From Halomarina rubra (GTDB taxonomy: Archaea; Halobacteriota; Halobacteria; Halobacteriales; Haloarculaceae): 64,000 nucleotides of DNA. The stretch lies in assembly GCF_023699475.1 (NCBI RefSeq), contig NZ_JALXFV010000008.1:815818-879817 (forward strand). The letters are read 5' to 3'. The first letter of the stretch is position 1, and each line of letters opens with the position of its first letter. Made by a program: the position numbers and the translations under genes. Of this stretch, positions 17,845 through 26,185 are shown piece by piece. The notes beneath the pieces are model-generated. The model was not told where the DNA came from and searched no databases. It was given only the letters and a program-made list of their open reading frames with translations.

Positions 17845-18897
17845 ATGAACGAAGCGGACGTTCGCGACCGCCTGCGCTCGGTCGAGGACCCGGACCTCGG
17901 CGACGACATCGTCTCGCTCGGCTTCGTCAACGACGTCACCGTCGACGACGACACCATCTACGTCTCGCTCGCACTCGGCGCGCCGTACTCCCCCACCGAG
18001 ACGACTATCGCCGACGCCGTCCGCGAGGCGCTCGCCGACGCCGACCGCGACCTCTCGCTGTCGGCCGACGTCGAGACCGCAGACGACCTCGACGCCACGG
18101 AACAGGTCCTCCCTGAGGTCACCAACATCGTCGCCGTCGCCTCCGGGAAGGGTGGCGTCGGCAAGTCGACCGTCTCGGTCAACCTCGCTGCCGGTCTCGC
18201 CGACATGGGCGCACGCGTCGGTCTGTTCGACGCCGACATCTACGGCCCGAACGTCCCCCGGATGGTCGACGCCGACCAGCACCCCGAGGCGACGCCCGAG
18301 GACACCATCGTCCCCCCCGAGAAGTACGGAGTGAAGCTGATGAGCATGGCCTTCCTCGTCGGCGAGGACGACCCCGTCATCTGGCGTGGCCCGATGGTCC
18401 ACCAGATTCTCACACAGCTCTGGGAGGACGTCGAGTGGGGCCACCTCGACTACCTCGTCGTCGACCTCCCGCCCGGCACCGGCGACACGCAACTCACGCT
18501 CCTCCAGTCGCTCCCGCTCGCCGGGTCGGTCATCGTCACGACTCCTCAGGAGGTCGCGCTCGACGACGCCCGTAAAGCCCTCAGAATGTTCGGCAAGCAC
18601 GACACCGCCGTCCTCGGCATCGTCGAGAACATGTCCTCGTTTCGCTGTCCCGACTGCGGGTCGGACCACGCCATCTTCGGCGAGGGCGGCGGCCGACGCT
18701 TCGCCGACGAGGTCGACATGCCGTTCCTCGGCGACCTCCCCCTCGACCCCCGCGTGCGCGAAGGTGGTGACTCCGGCCGCCCCATCGTCCTCGACCAGGA
18801 GAGCGCGACCGGCGACGCCTTCCGCGAGATGGTCGCCAACGTCGCCAACAACACCGGCATCCTCCGCCGTCGTCAACACCAGCAGGCGACTCGATGA
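17845..18897 (+). CDS. mrp: Mrp/NBP35-type P-loop ATPase, Fe-S cluster carrier
   Basis: A 350-residue cytoplasmic ATPase that assembles and delivers Fe-S clusters. An N-terminal MIP18/DUF59 domain (residues 1-85, VEDPDLGDDIVSLGFVND) precedes the deviant Walker A VASGKGGVGKSTVSVNLAAG, then LFDADIYGPNVPRMV. The C-terminal cluster-binding CxxC is FRCPDCGSDH, with SVIVTTPQEVALDDARKAL between. The downstream small gene overlaps by four bases. The ATG at 17845 is the natural start for the DUF59 domain. Confidence 0.95.
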   Translation: MNEADVRDRLRSVEDPDLGDDIVSLGFVNDVTVDDDTIYVSLALGAPYSPTETTIADAVREALADADRDLSLSADVETADDLDATEQVLPEVTNIVAVASGKGGVGKSTVSVNLAAGLADMGARVGLFDADIYGPNVPRMVDADQHPEATPEDTIVPPEKYGVKLMSMAFLVGEDDPVIWRGPMVHQILTQLWEDVEWGHLDYLVVDLPPGTGDTQLTLLQSLPLAGSVIVTTPQEVALDDARKALRMFGKHDTAVLGIVENMSSFRCPDCGSDHAIFGEGGGRRFADEVDMPFLGDLPLDPRVREGGDSGRPIVLDQESATGDAFREMVANVANNTGILRRRQHQQATR

Positions 18898-19106
18898 GCG
18901 TCGAGAAGGACCACGAGCGCGCAGAACTGGTGCGTGAAATCGCCGAGGAGGTCCGTTCGGAGAGCTCCGAGAGTAAACAGCTCTCGGCGATTCTCTACCG
19001 CGTCAGCGACCTCTACGACCCCGACGAGGACACCTCCCCCGAGGAGATCTATCTGAACGTCAAGTACATCATGCAGATCAAAGAGCAGGGCGGCATCGAC
19101 CGGTAG
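18894..19106 (+). CDS. Conserved haloarchaeal small acidic protein downstream of mrp
   Basis: A 70-residue all-helical, charged protein (MSVEKDHERAELVREIAEEV ... IYLNVKYIMQIKEQGGIDR). Its ATGA overlaps the mrp stop, so it is co-translated with the Fe-S carrier and may assist it. It has no cysteines or membrane segments. It is convergent with the next gene, the two stop codons being adjacent. Function is unknown. Confidence 0.8.
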   Translation: MSVEKDHERAELVREIAEEVRSESSESKQLSAILYRVSDLYDPDEDTSPEEIYLNVKYIMQIKEQGGIDR

Positions 19107-20114
19107 TCAGCGTGCCCGACGGACGAGGAACGCCAAGCCGAGTAGTGCGGCGAAGGCTACGCCCGGGACGACGACCGGTACTCCCCCGACCTCGTTCCCG
19201 TCGCTCGCCCGTTCGAAGAACCCCGGTCGGTCGACGCTGCTGTTCTCGTACCGATAGGCGTCTTCGCTCCACGGCCCTTCGATAGCCGTGTACGACTCGT
19301 TCCACGTGCTCGTAGTCCCGTTGACTCGACCCTCGAACCCGACCTGATCGATGCCTCCGCTACTGTCGTTCAGGTCGTACGCGTACAGACGGGCCTCGCC
19401 GACGACGACCGAGTCGGGGTCGTCGAGGAGTTCGACGGTTACGTTTGTAGACTCGCCAGGGTCAGCAGTTGGTAGATACAGACTCCCATCGGTCCCTGAG
19501 GTATGTACCATCAACTTCGTTGGGTAGCGTTGGTCTGATGGATTTGTCACAGTGATATTCACGACTACTGATTTCTCACCGTCGATACTGCCGCTTGAAA
19601 CGCTCGTGTCTGCAATATAGGGTGTTGGCACGGTGGTTGAGTTTGTGGCATCGATTTCACGAGTGAACGTGAAACTTCGTGCAGCGCCATAGGTGGACAC
19701 TCTAATTTCGTGCGATGTCTCAAGCGCGTTGAGCGCCGACTGGATTTTTATTGTCGTGTTCGAGGTTTCGCCGGAACCTAATTGATGATTTGTATTACGG
19801 ATAGTTGCACCATCTACGGTCACAGATACCCCTGAATATTGCCGACTGCTTGTCGGGTTTGTGGCTTCAATTGTGAGATTATGGCCGTCGTTATTGAAAT
19901 ATAGTTTGTACTGAATTCCGAATTCAGAGACCATCTCTTTCTCTGTAGATAATTCGAGTGAACCCTTCGTATCCTCAACACCGATTGCTACGGAACTGGT
20001 GATGAGTCCAGTGGCAACTAGCAATACTATGGTAAATCTCCCAATCAGCCGCATAATCTTCCTGCTCACCTCCGTATTTAAATTACTTTCTTTTAGAAAC
20101 GAAGATAGACTCAT
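19107..20114 (-). CDS. Membrane-anchored surface protein with N- and C-terminal hydrophobic segments
   Basis: A 335-residue protein with an N-terminal signal/anchor helix (about residues 22-46, RFTIVLLVATGLITSSVAIG) and a C-terminal transmembrane helix (about 309-331) followed by RRAR, so most of the chain is probably extracellular. The ectodomain is Ser/Thr/Asn-rich and beta-type, with many potential N-glycosylation sites (NLT, NTT, NST, NVT, NGT, NSS). The ATG overlaps the upstream frame's stop by four bases, tying it to the split PKD protein. The N-terminal half is markedly AT-rich (19861-19920 has 23 G/C in 60). I do not recognise a named family. Confidence 0.75.
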   Translation of the reverse strand: MSLSSFLKESNLNTEVSRKIMRLIGRFTIVLLVATGLITSSVAIGVEDTKGSLELSTEKEMVSEFGIQYKLYFNNDGHNLTIEATNPTSSRQYSGVSVTVDGATIRNTNHQLGSGETSNTTIKIQSALNALETSHEIRVSTYGAARSFTFTREIDATNSTTVPTPYIADTSVSSGSIDGEKSVVVNITVTNPSDQRYPTKLMVHTSGTDGSLYLPTADPGESTNVTVELLDDPDSVVVGEARLYAYDLNDSSGGIDQVGFEGRVNGTTSTWNESYTAIEGPWSEDAYRYENSSVDRPGFFERASDGNEVGGVPVVVPGVAFAALLGLAFLVRRAR

Positions 20115-21919
20115 TGGCTTCCCTCCGTTTCACGCGTTCGTTCCTCGATTTCGTCCTCGCCTACGACACCCCGACCCACGAACTCGGTCGTGAACTCGTC
20201 GACCACTTTTCCGGTCTTGAATCCCGCGTTGCTCGTGCGGTATCGGATGACGTCACCGCTGACGGTCGCACGCGTCTCGACCACCATGCTCTCTGCGGTG
20301 TACGCTGGTCTGACGACGTGGTCGGTCACCTGACGTTCCATCGTCCAGTGGCGGGTCGTTCGCTCCGACCCGATTCGGACGTCGGCGCTTGCCGATGCCA
20401 GCCGTCTCGCACTCTCTTCGTCGGAGACTGTGGTGTAGTGCTGCCACTCGTATCGAGCGGGTTGAACGACAGTCGTGTGCTCGGCGACGTACGTCTTGTC
20501 GACATCGACGTCCCAACTCACGTACTCGTGGCGGTACTCCGTCGTGTACTCCGCCGGATCGGTGAGTGTGCGTCGAACGTCCCCGGTCGCCGAGTGACTG
20601 TTCGACACTCTCGACTGCGCCCAGTAGGTGTGGGTCTTCTTCCGCGTTACGAGACGGGTGTAGGTCTTCTCGTAGCAACCAATGCCAGGTAGGCACTGGC
20701 GGGTCGTCGTCTTCTCCGGTTCGAGTTCGGTCGTCGTATACTCGTACTCGCGTTCGACGCTGTACTCTGCAGCGTCCGTCTTCACTCTCCGACTCTCGCC
20801 GGTGAACGCGTACCCACGCGTTCGCTTCCACGAGACGGTCGTCTCTTGCGTTCGGGTACGAGTCGTCCGCACGCCGGCCTGCCGCCACTCAGGATGGACC
20901 CGCAGAAACGTTCGACGGTACGACGACGAACCGAACGTCCGGGTGTCCGTCTGTACGATTTCGTTCTGTGTTTTGACGCGCTGCTGGAGCACGTAACCGG
21001 TCGTCTCACTCCTCGTCCCCGCAACGTGGTACCCCGAGTTACGTAACTGAATCATCTCGGCACGAGTGTCTACATCGACGGTATCGACGCTCCGTTCTCT
21101 GATCAGGTACCGAACGTCCGAAACTCGGAAGCCGGAGCGTTCAGTCCGCTGTGCTTCGGTGAGTTCGATTGTCGGCAGTGAAGTTGCCTCGCGAGCCATC
21201 TGAGGCCGTGCCTCGTTGTACAGCACGATTCGCGAGTCGTTGTTCGCGAGCGCACTGGCGGGGAGTTTGACCGTGCCTCTGAACAAGAACTCGTTCTCCT
21301 CGTCGGTTGAGACGCTTTTCCATTCGGCTACACGTCCTGGTGCTCCTCGTAACTCTGCTCCAACACTGAGGGATGCAGTGTTTCGCTGGAAGACGACTCG
21401 CTGTGTTTCGATTTGGATAGATACGGTGTCATCTGGCCCGAATGGCTCTTTTCCTTCGATGGTAGTACTCGATACCTCTGGGACGAACGCATCTCTTAGG
21501 TCCCAGTTGTGCTTGACTTCGTTTCCGTATCCATCTCGCAGTACTAGCCGCCCAGACTCCCACGCATCGAGACGTGCAACCTCTCCAGATTTCGTAGTCG
21601 GTTCTGCTTGCAGTTCCCAGCCGAATCGAAGGCGGCTGTCGTCAGGGTCGAACGAATCGCTCGCGTTGACGATAATCGGCTCCGTGAAATCGATGGGCCG
21701 CTGAGGAACACCTTCTGGGCCATTAATTTCCGCCCCGTCGTTCCGCATCGTAAGTCGAAGTTCGGGTTCACTTGGGGTTACCCTGAATTTAGACGTGGAA
21801 TTCACTGAGATTGAGCCATAGTTTAGATTATCGAATTTCCAGGTATAACCGATAATGTGGGGATTGTGATTGTTTGGAGTTTCACCCCCCCCAGTAGGTG
21901 TGAATTGTTGCGATGCCAT
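20111..21919 (-). CDS. Frame-shifted C-terminal portion of a PKD surface protein, with internal repeats
   Basis: About 602 codons follow the first ATG of this frame, but that ATG lies inside the upstream PKD frame and is probably not a real start. Removing one G from the eight-G run at 21885-21892 joins the two frames. A second PKD-like domain is seen about residues 80-140 (VNASDSFDPDDSRLRFGWEL). A Thr/Arg/Tyr-rich region then holds two related units about 70 residues apart: TGESRRVKTDAAEYSVEREY and TGDVRRTLTDPAEYTTEYRH, each preceded by a Trp. Two cysteines flank CLPGIGC. There is no transmembrane segment; the next gene supplies one. Whether this is a broken gene, a phase-variable gene or a sequencing artefact cannot be decided here. 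Confidence 0.6.
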   Translation of the reverse strand: MASQQFTPTGGGETPNNHNPHIIGYTWKFDNLNYGSISVNSTSKFRVTPSEPELRLTMRNDGAEINGPEGVPQRPIDFTEPIIVNASDSFDPDDSRLRFGWELQAEPTTKSGEVARLDAWESGRLVLRDGYGNEVKHNWDLRDAFVPEVSSTTIEGKEPFGPDDTVSIQIETQRVVFQRNTASLSVGAELRGAPGRVAEWKSVSTDEENEFLFRGTVKLPASALANNDSRIVLYNEARPQMAREATSLPTIELTEAQRTERSGFRVSDVRYLIRERSVDTVDVDTRAEMIQLRNSGYHVAGTRSETTGYVLQQRVKTQNEIVQTDTRTFGSSSYRRTFLRVHPEWRQAGVRTTRTRTQETTVSWKRTRGYAFTGESRRVKTDAAEYSVEREYEYTTTELEPEKTTTRQCLPGIGCYEKTYTRLVTRKKTHTYWAQSRVSNSHSATGDVRRTLTDPAEYTTEYRHEYVSWDVDVDKTYVAEHTTVVQPARYEWQHYTTVSDEESARRLASASADVRIGSERTTRHWTMERQVTDHVVRPAYTAESMVVETRATVSGDVIRYRTSNAGFKTGKVVDEFTTEFVGRGVVGEDEIEERTRETEGSQ

Positions 21920-23177
21920 CACTAGAAGATAGAGCGGACTCTGAAATCAATCTGGTCTTGCCCGGTTTCTGTGCAAAGTGATTTACTCGAATGTCATCTA
22001 CCGAGTTACCGTTCAGTTCGATCTTCATCACATGGTGAGCAGTGTATCGGCCCGGGTCGATTCGTGAATGGTACGAGTCGACGGGTCCGTTGACGAACTC
22101 CGCGGAGATCGTCTCCGGAGGGGCAACGGGGGTGACCGTTCGCCTCACCGTCGTCTCCTGTCCTCGGTTGTCAGTCGCGGTGACGACGAGTTCGTACTCG
22201 CGACCGGGTTCGATGTCGTCCCAGTCGAACGTCACCTCGTCGCTCGACCCCTCGGTGGCGACGCGTTCGGTTCCGAGTCCCTCGACCGTGACGGACACCG
22301 AGTCGAGATTGCCGTACTCGTCGGTCGCTGACGCGGTCCCGCCGATGCGTTGGCGGCGTTCGAGGTTCGCGAGCGTCACGTCCGGCTTCGGGTCGGCGAC
22401 GACGCCCGTCGCACCGTCCTCGAACGTGGCTATCTCGGTCCGACCGTCGGAGTACGTCACCGCTGCGCGGAGCGTGTGATTTCCAGGGGCGAAGGTCAAG
22501 TCGGTCGTCGTCCCGGACGACCGGGCGGTTCCGTCGACGCGCCACTCGACTCGGTCGACGCTGCCAGCGGTGTCGACCGTGTAGCTCGCTTCGAGCGGCC
22601 GGTCGCCGGTGACCAGCCGAGGGCCACGGATCGTCGGCGAACGAGTGACCGTTGGCGTCGCCGTCCCGGTCGTTGGCGTCGCCGTCGGTGTGGTCGTGGT
22701 CGACGGTGGCGCGGGCGGTGCGGGAGACGAAGGATCGGACGTCGTCGCGGTCGGTGGAGCAGACGCCGTCGAGGTCGGTACGGGCGTCGGTGTCGATGGC
22801 GTCGACGTCGAACGCGGGCCGACGCCGACGTCGACGTACAACGAGTCCGACGCGGTCTCGCCCGCGTCGTCCGTCACAGTCAGCGTGACGACGTATCGCC
22901 CCGGTTCGCGTGCCAGGAACGACGTCCTCGGGTCCGTCGGATCTCTCGGTGTGACGACGTCGCCAGCAGGGGTCTCGATGCGCCACTCGTAGCCGACGAC
23001 GGTGCCGTCGGGGTCACGTGACCCCGTCCCGTCAAGGAAGACGGTCGTGTCGCGTTCGACCGTCTGATCGAGTCCAGCGTCGGCGAGCGGTGCGCCCGTT
23101 CGATCGACGTCGGCCAGTACGACTCCCGGAGCGGCCGTCGCGAGGAGGACGGCGACTAGCAGTGCCAACTGTCTCAT
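21882..23177 (-). CDS. PKD-domain secreted protein, N-terminal portion ending at a frameshift
   Basis: A 431-residue frame with a Sec signal peptide (MRQLALLVAVLLATAAPGVV, cleavage likely after LAD). A PKD domain spans about residues 31-117 (TVFLDGTGSRDPDGTVVGYE ... YVVTLTVTDDAG). A Ser/Thr/Pro linker (121-183), likely glycosylated, follows, then two Ig-like segments (184-350). The frame ends abruptly at TYWGG-stop, immediately after TGG GGG GGG. With seven G instead of eight the frame continues into the downstream 600 residues. The 3' end is AT-rich relative to the start. It probably encodes a cell-surface or S-layer-associated protein. Confidence 0.7.
   Translation of the reverse strand: MRQLALLVAVLLATAAPGVVLADVDRTGAPLADAGLDQTVERDTTVFLDGTGSRDPDGTVVGYEWRIETPAGDVVTPRDPTDPRTSFLAREPGRYVVTLTVTDDAGETASDSLYVDVGVGPRSTSTPSTPTPVPTSTASAPPTATTSDPSSPAPPAPPSTTTTPTATPTTGTATPTVTRSPTIRGPRLVTGDRPLEASYTVDTAGSVDRVEWRVDGTARSSGTTTDLTFAPGNHTLRAAVTYSDGRTEIATFEDGATGVVADPKPDVTLANLERRQRIGGTASATDEYGNLDSVSVTVEGLGTERVATEGSSDEVTFDWDDIEPGREYELVVTATDNRGQETTVRRTVTPVAPPETISAEFVNGPVDSYHSRIDPGRYTAHHVMKIELNGNSVDDIRVNHFAQKPGKTRLISESALSSSDGIATIHTYWGG
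21885..21892 (-). repeat. Homopolymeric G8 tract at the frame junction
   Basis: Eight consecutive G (C on the plus strand) sit exactly where the upstream PKD frame stops and the downstream frame continues. Loss of one G fuses the two frames into one protein of about 1,020 residues. Confidence 0.9.
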
Positions 23178-23300
23178 TCGTGCTGGACGACACGTAATCC
23201 GACCTCCAGAGATAAAGTTTCGGAATTAGAGACAGTAGTATTTATCAGACAGTACGGGACGAAAGGGGTGGTCGGTCGACATCGCTCGTCGAACCCAACT

Positions 23301-23310
23301 TCTTTTAACA
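23301..23310 (+). promoter_or_regulatory. TATA-like element for the RNase J transcript
   Basis: TCTTTTAACA is the only AT-rich stretch in this GC-rich gap. It would place a transcription start near 23330, giving a leader of about 180 bases for the RNase J mRNA. Inferred from composition. Confidence 0.4.
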
Positions 23311-23342
23311 GAGTAGCCTGTAGGCCCCAGTAACCGAGTAGA

Positions 23343-23452
23343 CGGTCGCTCACGGGAAGCGTGCGAGCGACCGGCGGGGTCCGGTGTGAACCCGCCGGCT
23401 GTCGGCGGGTTCACACGAGAGGACCGCGCAGGAACTCAGTCTCCAGCGGTCC
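23343..23452 (+). promoter_or_regulatory. Highly structured leader of RNase J with competing hairpins
   Basis: Three perfect inverted repeats are visible. Hairpin 1 is CGGTCGCTC (23343-23351) with GAGCGACCG (23365-23373). Hairpin 2 has 14-base arms, GTGTGAACCCGCCG (23384-23397) and its exact complement at 23403-23416, around loop GCTGT. Hairpin 3 is GGACCGC (23421-23427) with GCGGTCC (23446-23452). GGACC (23421-23425) can instead pair with GGTCC (23378-23382) to lengthen hairpin 2, so hairpin 3 and the long hairpin 2 exclude each other. A further small hairpin, GACTC/GAGTC (23491-23504), lies just before the ATG. No gene is seen in the rest of the 23178-23510 gap. Confidence 0.6.
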
Positions 23453-23510
23453 GTCCTCGCCGGTCGGTCGCGGCAACGCGCCCGTCGGGCGACTCCTCGG
23501 AGTCAACACT

Positions 23511-24863
23511 ATGGAAGTCGAAATCGCAACGATTGGCGGATACGAAGAGGTCGGCCGACAGATGACGGCCGTCCGTGCCGGGGACGACGTGGTCGTCTTC
23601 GACATGGGTCTCAACCTCTCGCAGGTACTGATTCACGACAACGTCGAGACCGAGCGCATGCACAGCCTCGACCTCATCGACATGGGCGCGATTCCGGACG
23701 ACCGCGTCATGTCCGACCTCGAGGGCGACGTGCAGGCCATCGTCCCGACCCACGGTCACCTCGACCACATCGGGGCCATCTCGAAGTTGGCCCACCGCTA
23801 CGACGCACCCATCGTCGCCACGCCGTTCACCATCGAACTGGTCAAACAGCAGATCCAGAGCGAGGAGAAGTTCGGCGTCCAGAACGACCTGAAGAAGATG
23901 AGCGCCGGCGAGACGATGTCCATCGGCGACTCGGGCAACGTCGAACTGGAGTTCGTCCACGTGACTCACTCCATCATCGACGCCATCAACCCCGTCCTCC
24001 ACACACCGGAGGGTGCGGTCGTCTACGGTCTCGACAAGCGCATGGACCACTCGCCGGTCATCGAGGACCCCATCGACATGAAGCGGTTCCGCGAGATCGG
24101 TCGCGAGGGAGAGGGCGTCCTCGCGTACATCGAGGACTGTACGAACGCGGGTCGGAAGGGCCGGACGCCCTCCGAGAGCGTGGCACGTCGCCACCTCAAG
24201 GACGTCATGACCTCCGTCGAGGACTACGACGGCGGTATCGTCGCCACGACGTTCTCCAGTCACATCTCGCGTGTGACGTCGCTCGTCGAGTTCGCCAACG
24301 ACATCGGCCGCCAGCCGGTCCTGTTGGGTCGCTCGATGGAGAAGTACTCGGGCACCGCAGAGCGCCTCGGCTTCGTCGACTTCCCGGACGACCTCGGGAT
24401 GTACGGCCACCGTAAGAGCGTCGACCGGACGTTCAAGCGCATCATGAACGAGGGCAAGGAGAAGTTCCTGCCCATCGTGACGGGCCACCAGGGCGAGCCA
24501 CGCGCGATGCTCACCCGGATGGGTCGCGGCGAGACCCCCTACCAGCTCGACGACGGCGACAAGGTCATCTTCTCGGCGCGGGTCATCCCCGAGCCGACCA
24601 ACGAGGGCCAGCGCTACCAGTCCGAGAAGCTGCTGAAGATGCAGGGCGCACGCATCTTCGACGACATCCACGTCTCGGGCCACCTCCGCGAGGAGGGCCA
24701 CTACGAGATGCTGCAGGCGCTCCAGCCGAAGCACGTCATCCCGGCCCACCAGAGTATGGAAGGGTTCGCGCCGTACACGAAGCTCGCGGCCTCGCAGGGG
24801 TACACCCTCGGCCGTGACCTCCACGTGACGCGCAACGGGAACATGATCCAGCTGACCGAATGA
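23511..24863 (+). CDS. rnj: Archaeal RNase J (beta-CASP metallo-beta-lactamase ribonuclease)
   Basis: A 450-residue 5'-3' exoribonuclease of mRNA turnover and RNA processing. The zinc-binding motif [11 protein letters not shown] lies near residue 80. [20 protein letters not shown] and [10 protein letters not shown] are the MBL core, [18 protein letters not shown] and [17 protein letters not shown] the beta-CASP part, and [17 protein letters not shown] with [12 protein letters not shown] the C-terminal MBL return. The ATG at 23511 starts the conserved sequence; the 50-residue GTG extension upstream is read through the leader hairpins and is rejected. Its stop overlaps the idsA start (ATGA). 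Confidence 0.95.
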   Translation: MEVEIATIGGYEEVGRQMTAVRAGDDVVVFDMGLNLSQVLIHDNVETERMHSLDLIDMGAIPDDRVMSDLEGDVQAIVPTHGHLDHIGAISKLAHRYDAPIVATPFTIELVKQQIQSEEKFGVQNDLKKMSAGETMSIGDSGNVELEFVHVTHSIIDAINPVLHTPEGAVVYGLDKRMDHSPVIEDPIDMKRFREIGREGEGVLAYIEDCTNAGRKGRTPSESVARRHLKDVMTSVEDYDGGIVATTFSSHISRVTSLVEFANDIGRQPVLLGRSMEKYSGTAERLGFVDFPDDLGMYGHRKSVDRTFKRIMNEGKEKFLPIVTGHQGEPRAMLTRMGRGETPYQLDDGDKVIFSARVIPEPTNEGQRYQSEKLLKMQGARIFDDIHVSGHLREEGHYEMLQALQPKHVIPAHQSMEGFAPYTKLAASQGYTLGRDLHVTRNGNMIQLTE

Positions 24864-25888
24864 GCGCCGGGCGCGACCGCGTCGAGCGAGCCGTCGAACG
24901 ACGCCGCGAACTGGTCAACGAGGGCATCGCGGAGATGCTCCCCGTCCAGCGACCGGAACGGCTCTACGAGGCCTCGCGATACCTGCTGGACGCGGGCGGC
25001 AAGCGCCTCCGACCGGCCGTGTTGTTGCTCGCCGCCGAGGCCATCGAGGGCGTCGAACCGTTCGAGGGGGACTACCGCTCGTTCGGCACCGACGACGTCG
25101 ACGTGATGGCCGCCGCCGTGAGCATCGAGGTCATTCAGTCGTTCACGCTCATCCACGACGACATCATGGACGACGACGACGTCCGTCGTGGCGTCCCGGC
25201 CGTCCACCGCGAGTACGACCTGGAGACCGCCATCCTCGCCGGCGACACGCTGTACTCGAAGGCGTTCGAGTACATGCTCGACGCGGACGCCCCCGCGGAC
25301 CGGACGGTCCGTGCGCTCGACGAACTGGCACAGACCTGCACTCGAATCTGTGAGGGGCAGGCGCTCGACGTCGAGTTCGAGGAACGACCGACGGTCGCCC
25401 CGGAGGAGTACCTCGACATGGTCGAGTTCAAGACGGCCGTGTTGTACGCGGCCGCCGCGGCGATTCCGGCCATCCTCCTCGGAGCGGACGAGGAGGTCGT
25501 CGAGGCGCTTCGTGGCTACGGCCTCGACGTGGGCCGTGCGTTCCAGATTCAGGACGACCTGCTCGACCTGACGACGCCCAGCGAGACCCTCGGCAAACAG
25601 CGAGGGTCGGACCTCATCGAAGGGAAACGGACCATCGTCTCGCTGCACGCCCGCGAACAGGGCGTCGACGTGGACACGCTCGTCCCGCACGAGCGCGAGT
25701 CCGTCACCGAGGCCGACATCGACGACGCCGTCGCCGAACTCTCCGCCGCGGGCAGCATCGAGTACGCCCGCGAGATGGCACACGAGTACGTCGAACGCGG
25801 GAAGAACCGGCTCACCGTCCTCCCCGAGGGCGAGGCCAGAGAGACGCTCGTCGACATCGCGGACTACCTCGTCGAACGCGAGTACTGA
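24860..25888 (+). CDS. idsA: Geranylgeranyl/farnesyl diphosphate synthase
   Basis: A 342-residue trans-prenyltransferase that makes the C15/C20 precursors of archaeal membrane lipids and carotenoids. The first aspartate-rich motif is [17 protein letters not shown], and the second is [12 protein letters not shown]. The substrate-binding [12 protein letters not shown] is near residue 46. It is translationally coupled to RNase J by a four-base overlap, a pairing seen in other haloarchaea. It completes the isoprenoid set with mvk and ipk at 7.7-9.4 kb. Confidence 0.96.
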   Translation: MSAGRDRVERAVERRRELVNEGIAEMLPVQRPERLYEASRYLLDAGGKRLRPAVLLLAAEAIEGVEPFEGDYRSFGTDDVDVMAAAVSIEVIQSFTLIHDDIMDDDDVRRGVPAVHREYDLETAILAGDTLYSKAFEYMLDADAPADRTVRALDELAQTCTRICEGQALDVEFEERPTVAPEEYLDMVEFKTAVLYAAAAAIPAILLGADEEVVEALRGYGLDVGRAFQIQDDLLDLTTPSETLGKQRGSDLIEGKRTIVSLHAREQGVDVDTLVPHERESVTEADIDDAVAELSAAGSIEYAREMAHEYVERGKNRLTVLPEGEARETLVDIADYLVEREY

Positions 25889-25972
25889 ACCTCGTCGGCC
25901 GCCGACAGGACCGGGGGGCACCCGGCATCGGCGGCGTCAACTGTTTTCATCCTCCCCCGAGTCGGACCCAGT

Positions 25973-26185
25973 ATGACCGACCGAGTCGAGTGGGAGTACG
26001 AGACGCTCCGTGCTCCCCGCGGGCCGACGAAGCACGAGACGAGCGACCCGAAGGCCGAGTTGAACGAACTCGGAGCCGAGGGGTGGGAACTGGTCGGGAC
26101 GGCGACGTACTCCGGGGGCGGGACGAAGTACTACCTGCTCAAGCGACCGGTCGGGGACGCGGCCGACGGTGTCACGGATGAGTGA
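25973..26185 (+). CDS. DUF4177-like small protein
   Basis: A 70-residue protein with the pattern WEYETLRAP ... ELNELGAEGWELVGTATYSG ... TKYYLLKRPV. The central LNELGAEGWELV is characteristic of DUF4177, a small beta-rich domain of unknown role. Its 3' end overlaps the next gene, a membrane protein, by eight bases, so the two are probably co-expressed. Confidence 0.82.
   Translation: MTDRVEWEYETLRAPRGPTKHETSDPKAELNELGAEGWELVGTATYSGGGTKYYLLKRPVGDAADGVTDE

Noticed and set aside
17761-18879. 372-codon open frame on the minus strand opposite the Mrp ATPase gene
   Set aside because: Long antisense frames are expected in GC-rich haloarchaeal genes with strong third-position bias. The protein has no recognisable domain, while the plus-strand product is a clear Mrp ATPase.
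23361-23510. 50-codon GTG-initiated N-terminal extension of RNase J
   Set aside because: It reads through the leader hairpins and gives an Arg/Gly/Pro-rich sequence unlike RNase J; family similarity starts at the ATG at 23511.
23343-23510. RNase J leader as RNase P RNA or SRP RNA
   Set aside because: I cannot find the conserved cores of either RNA, and the region is too short for both.
23436-24824. 462-codon minus-strand frame opposite RNase J
   Set aside because: Antisense shadow of a highly conserved gene, with repetitive Val/Asp/Leu composition and no known domain.
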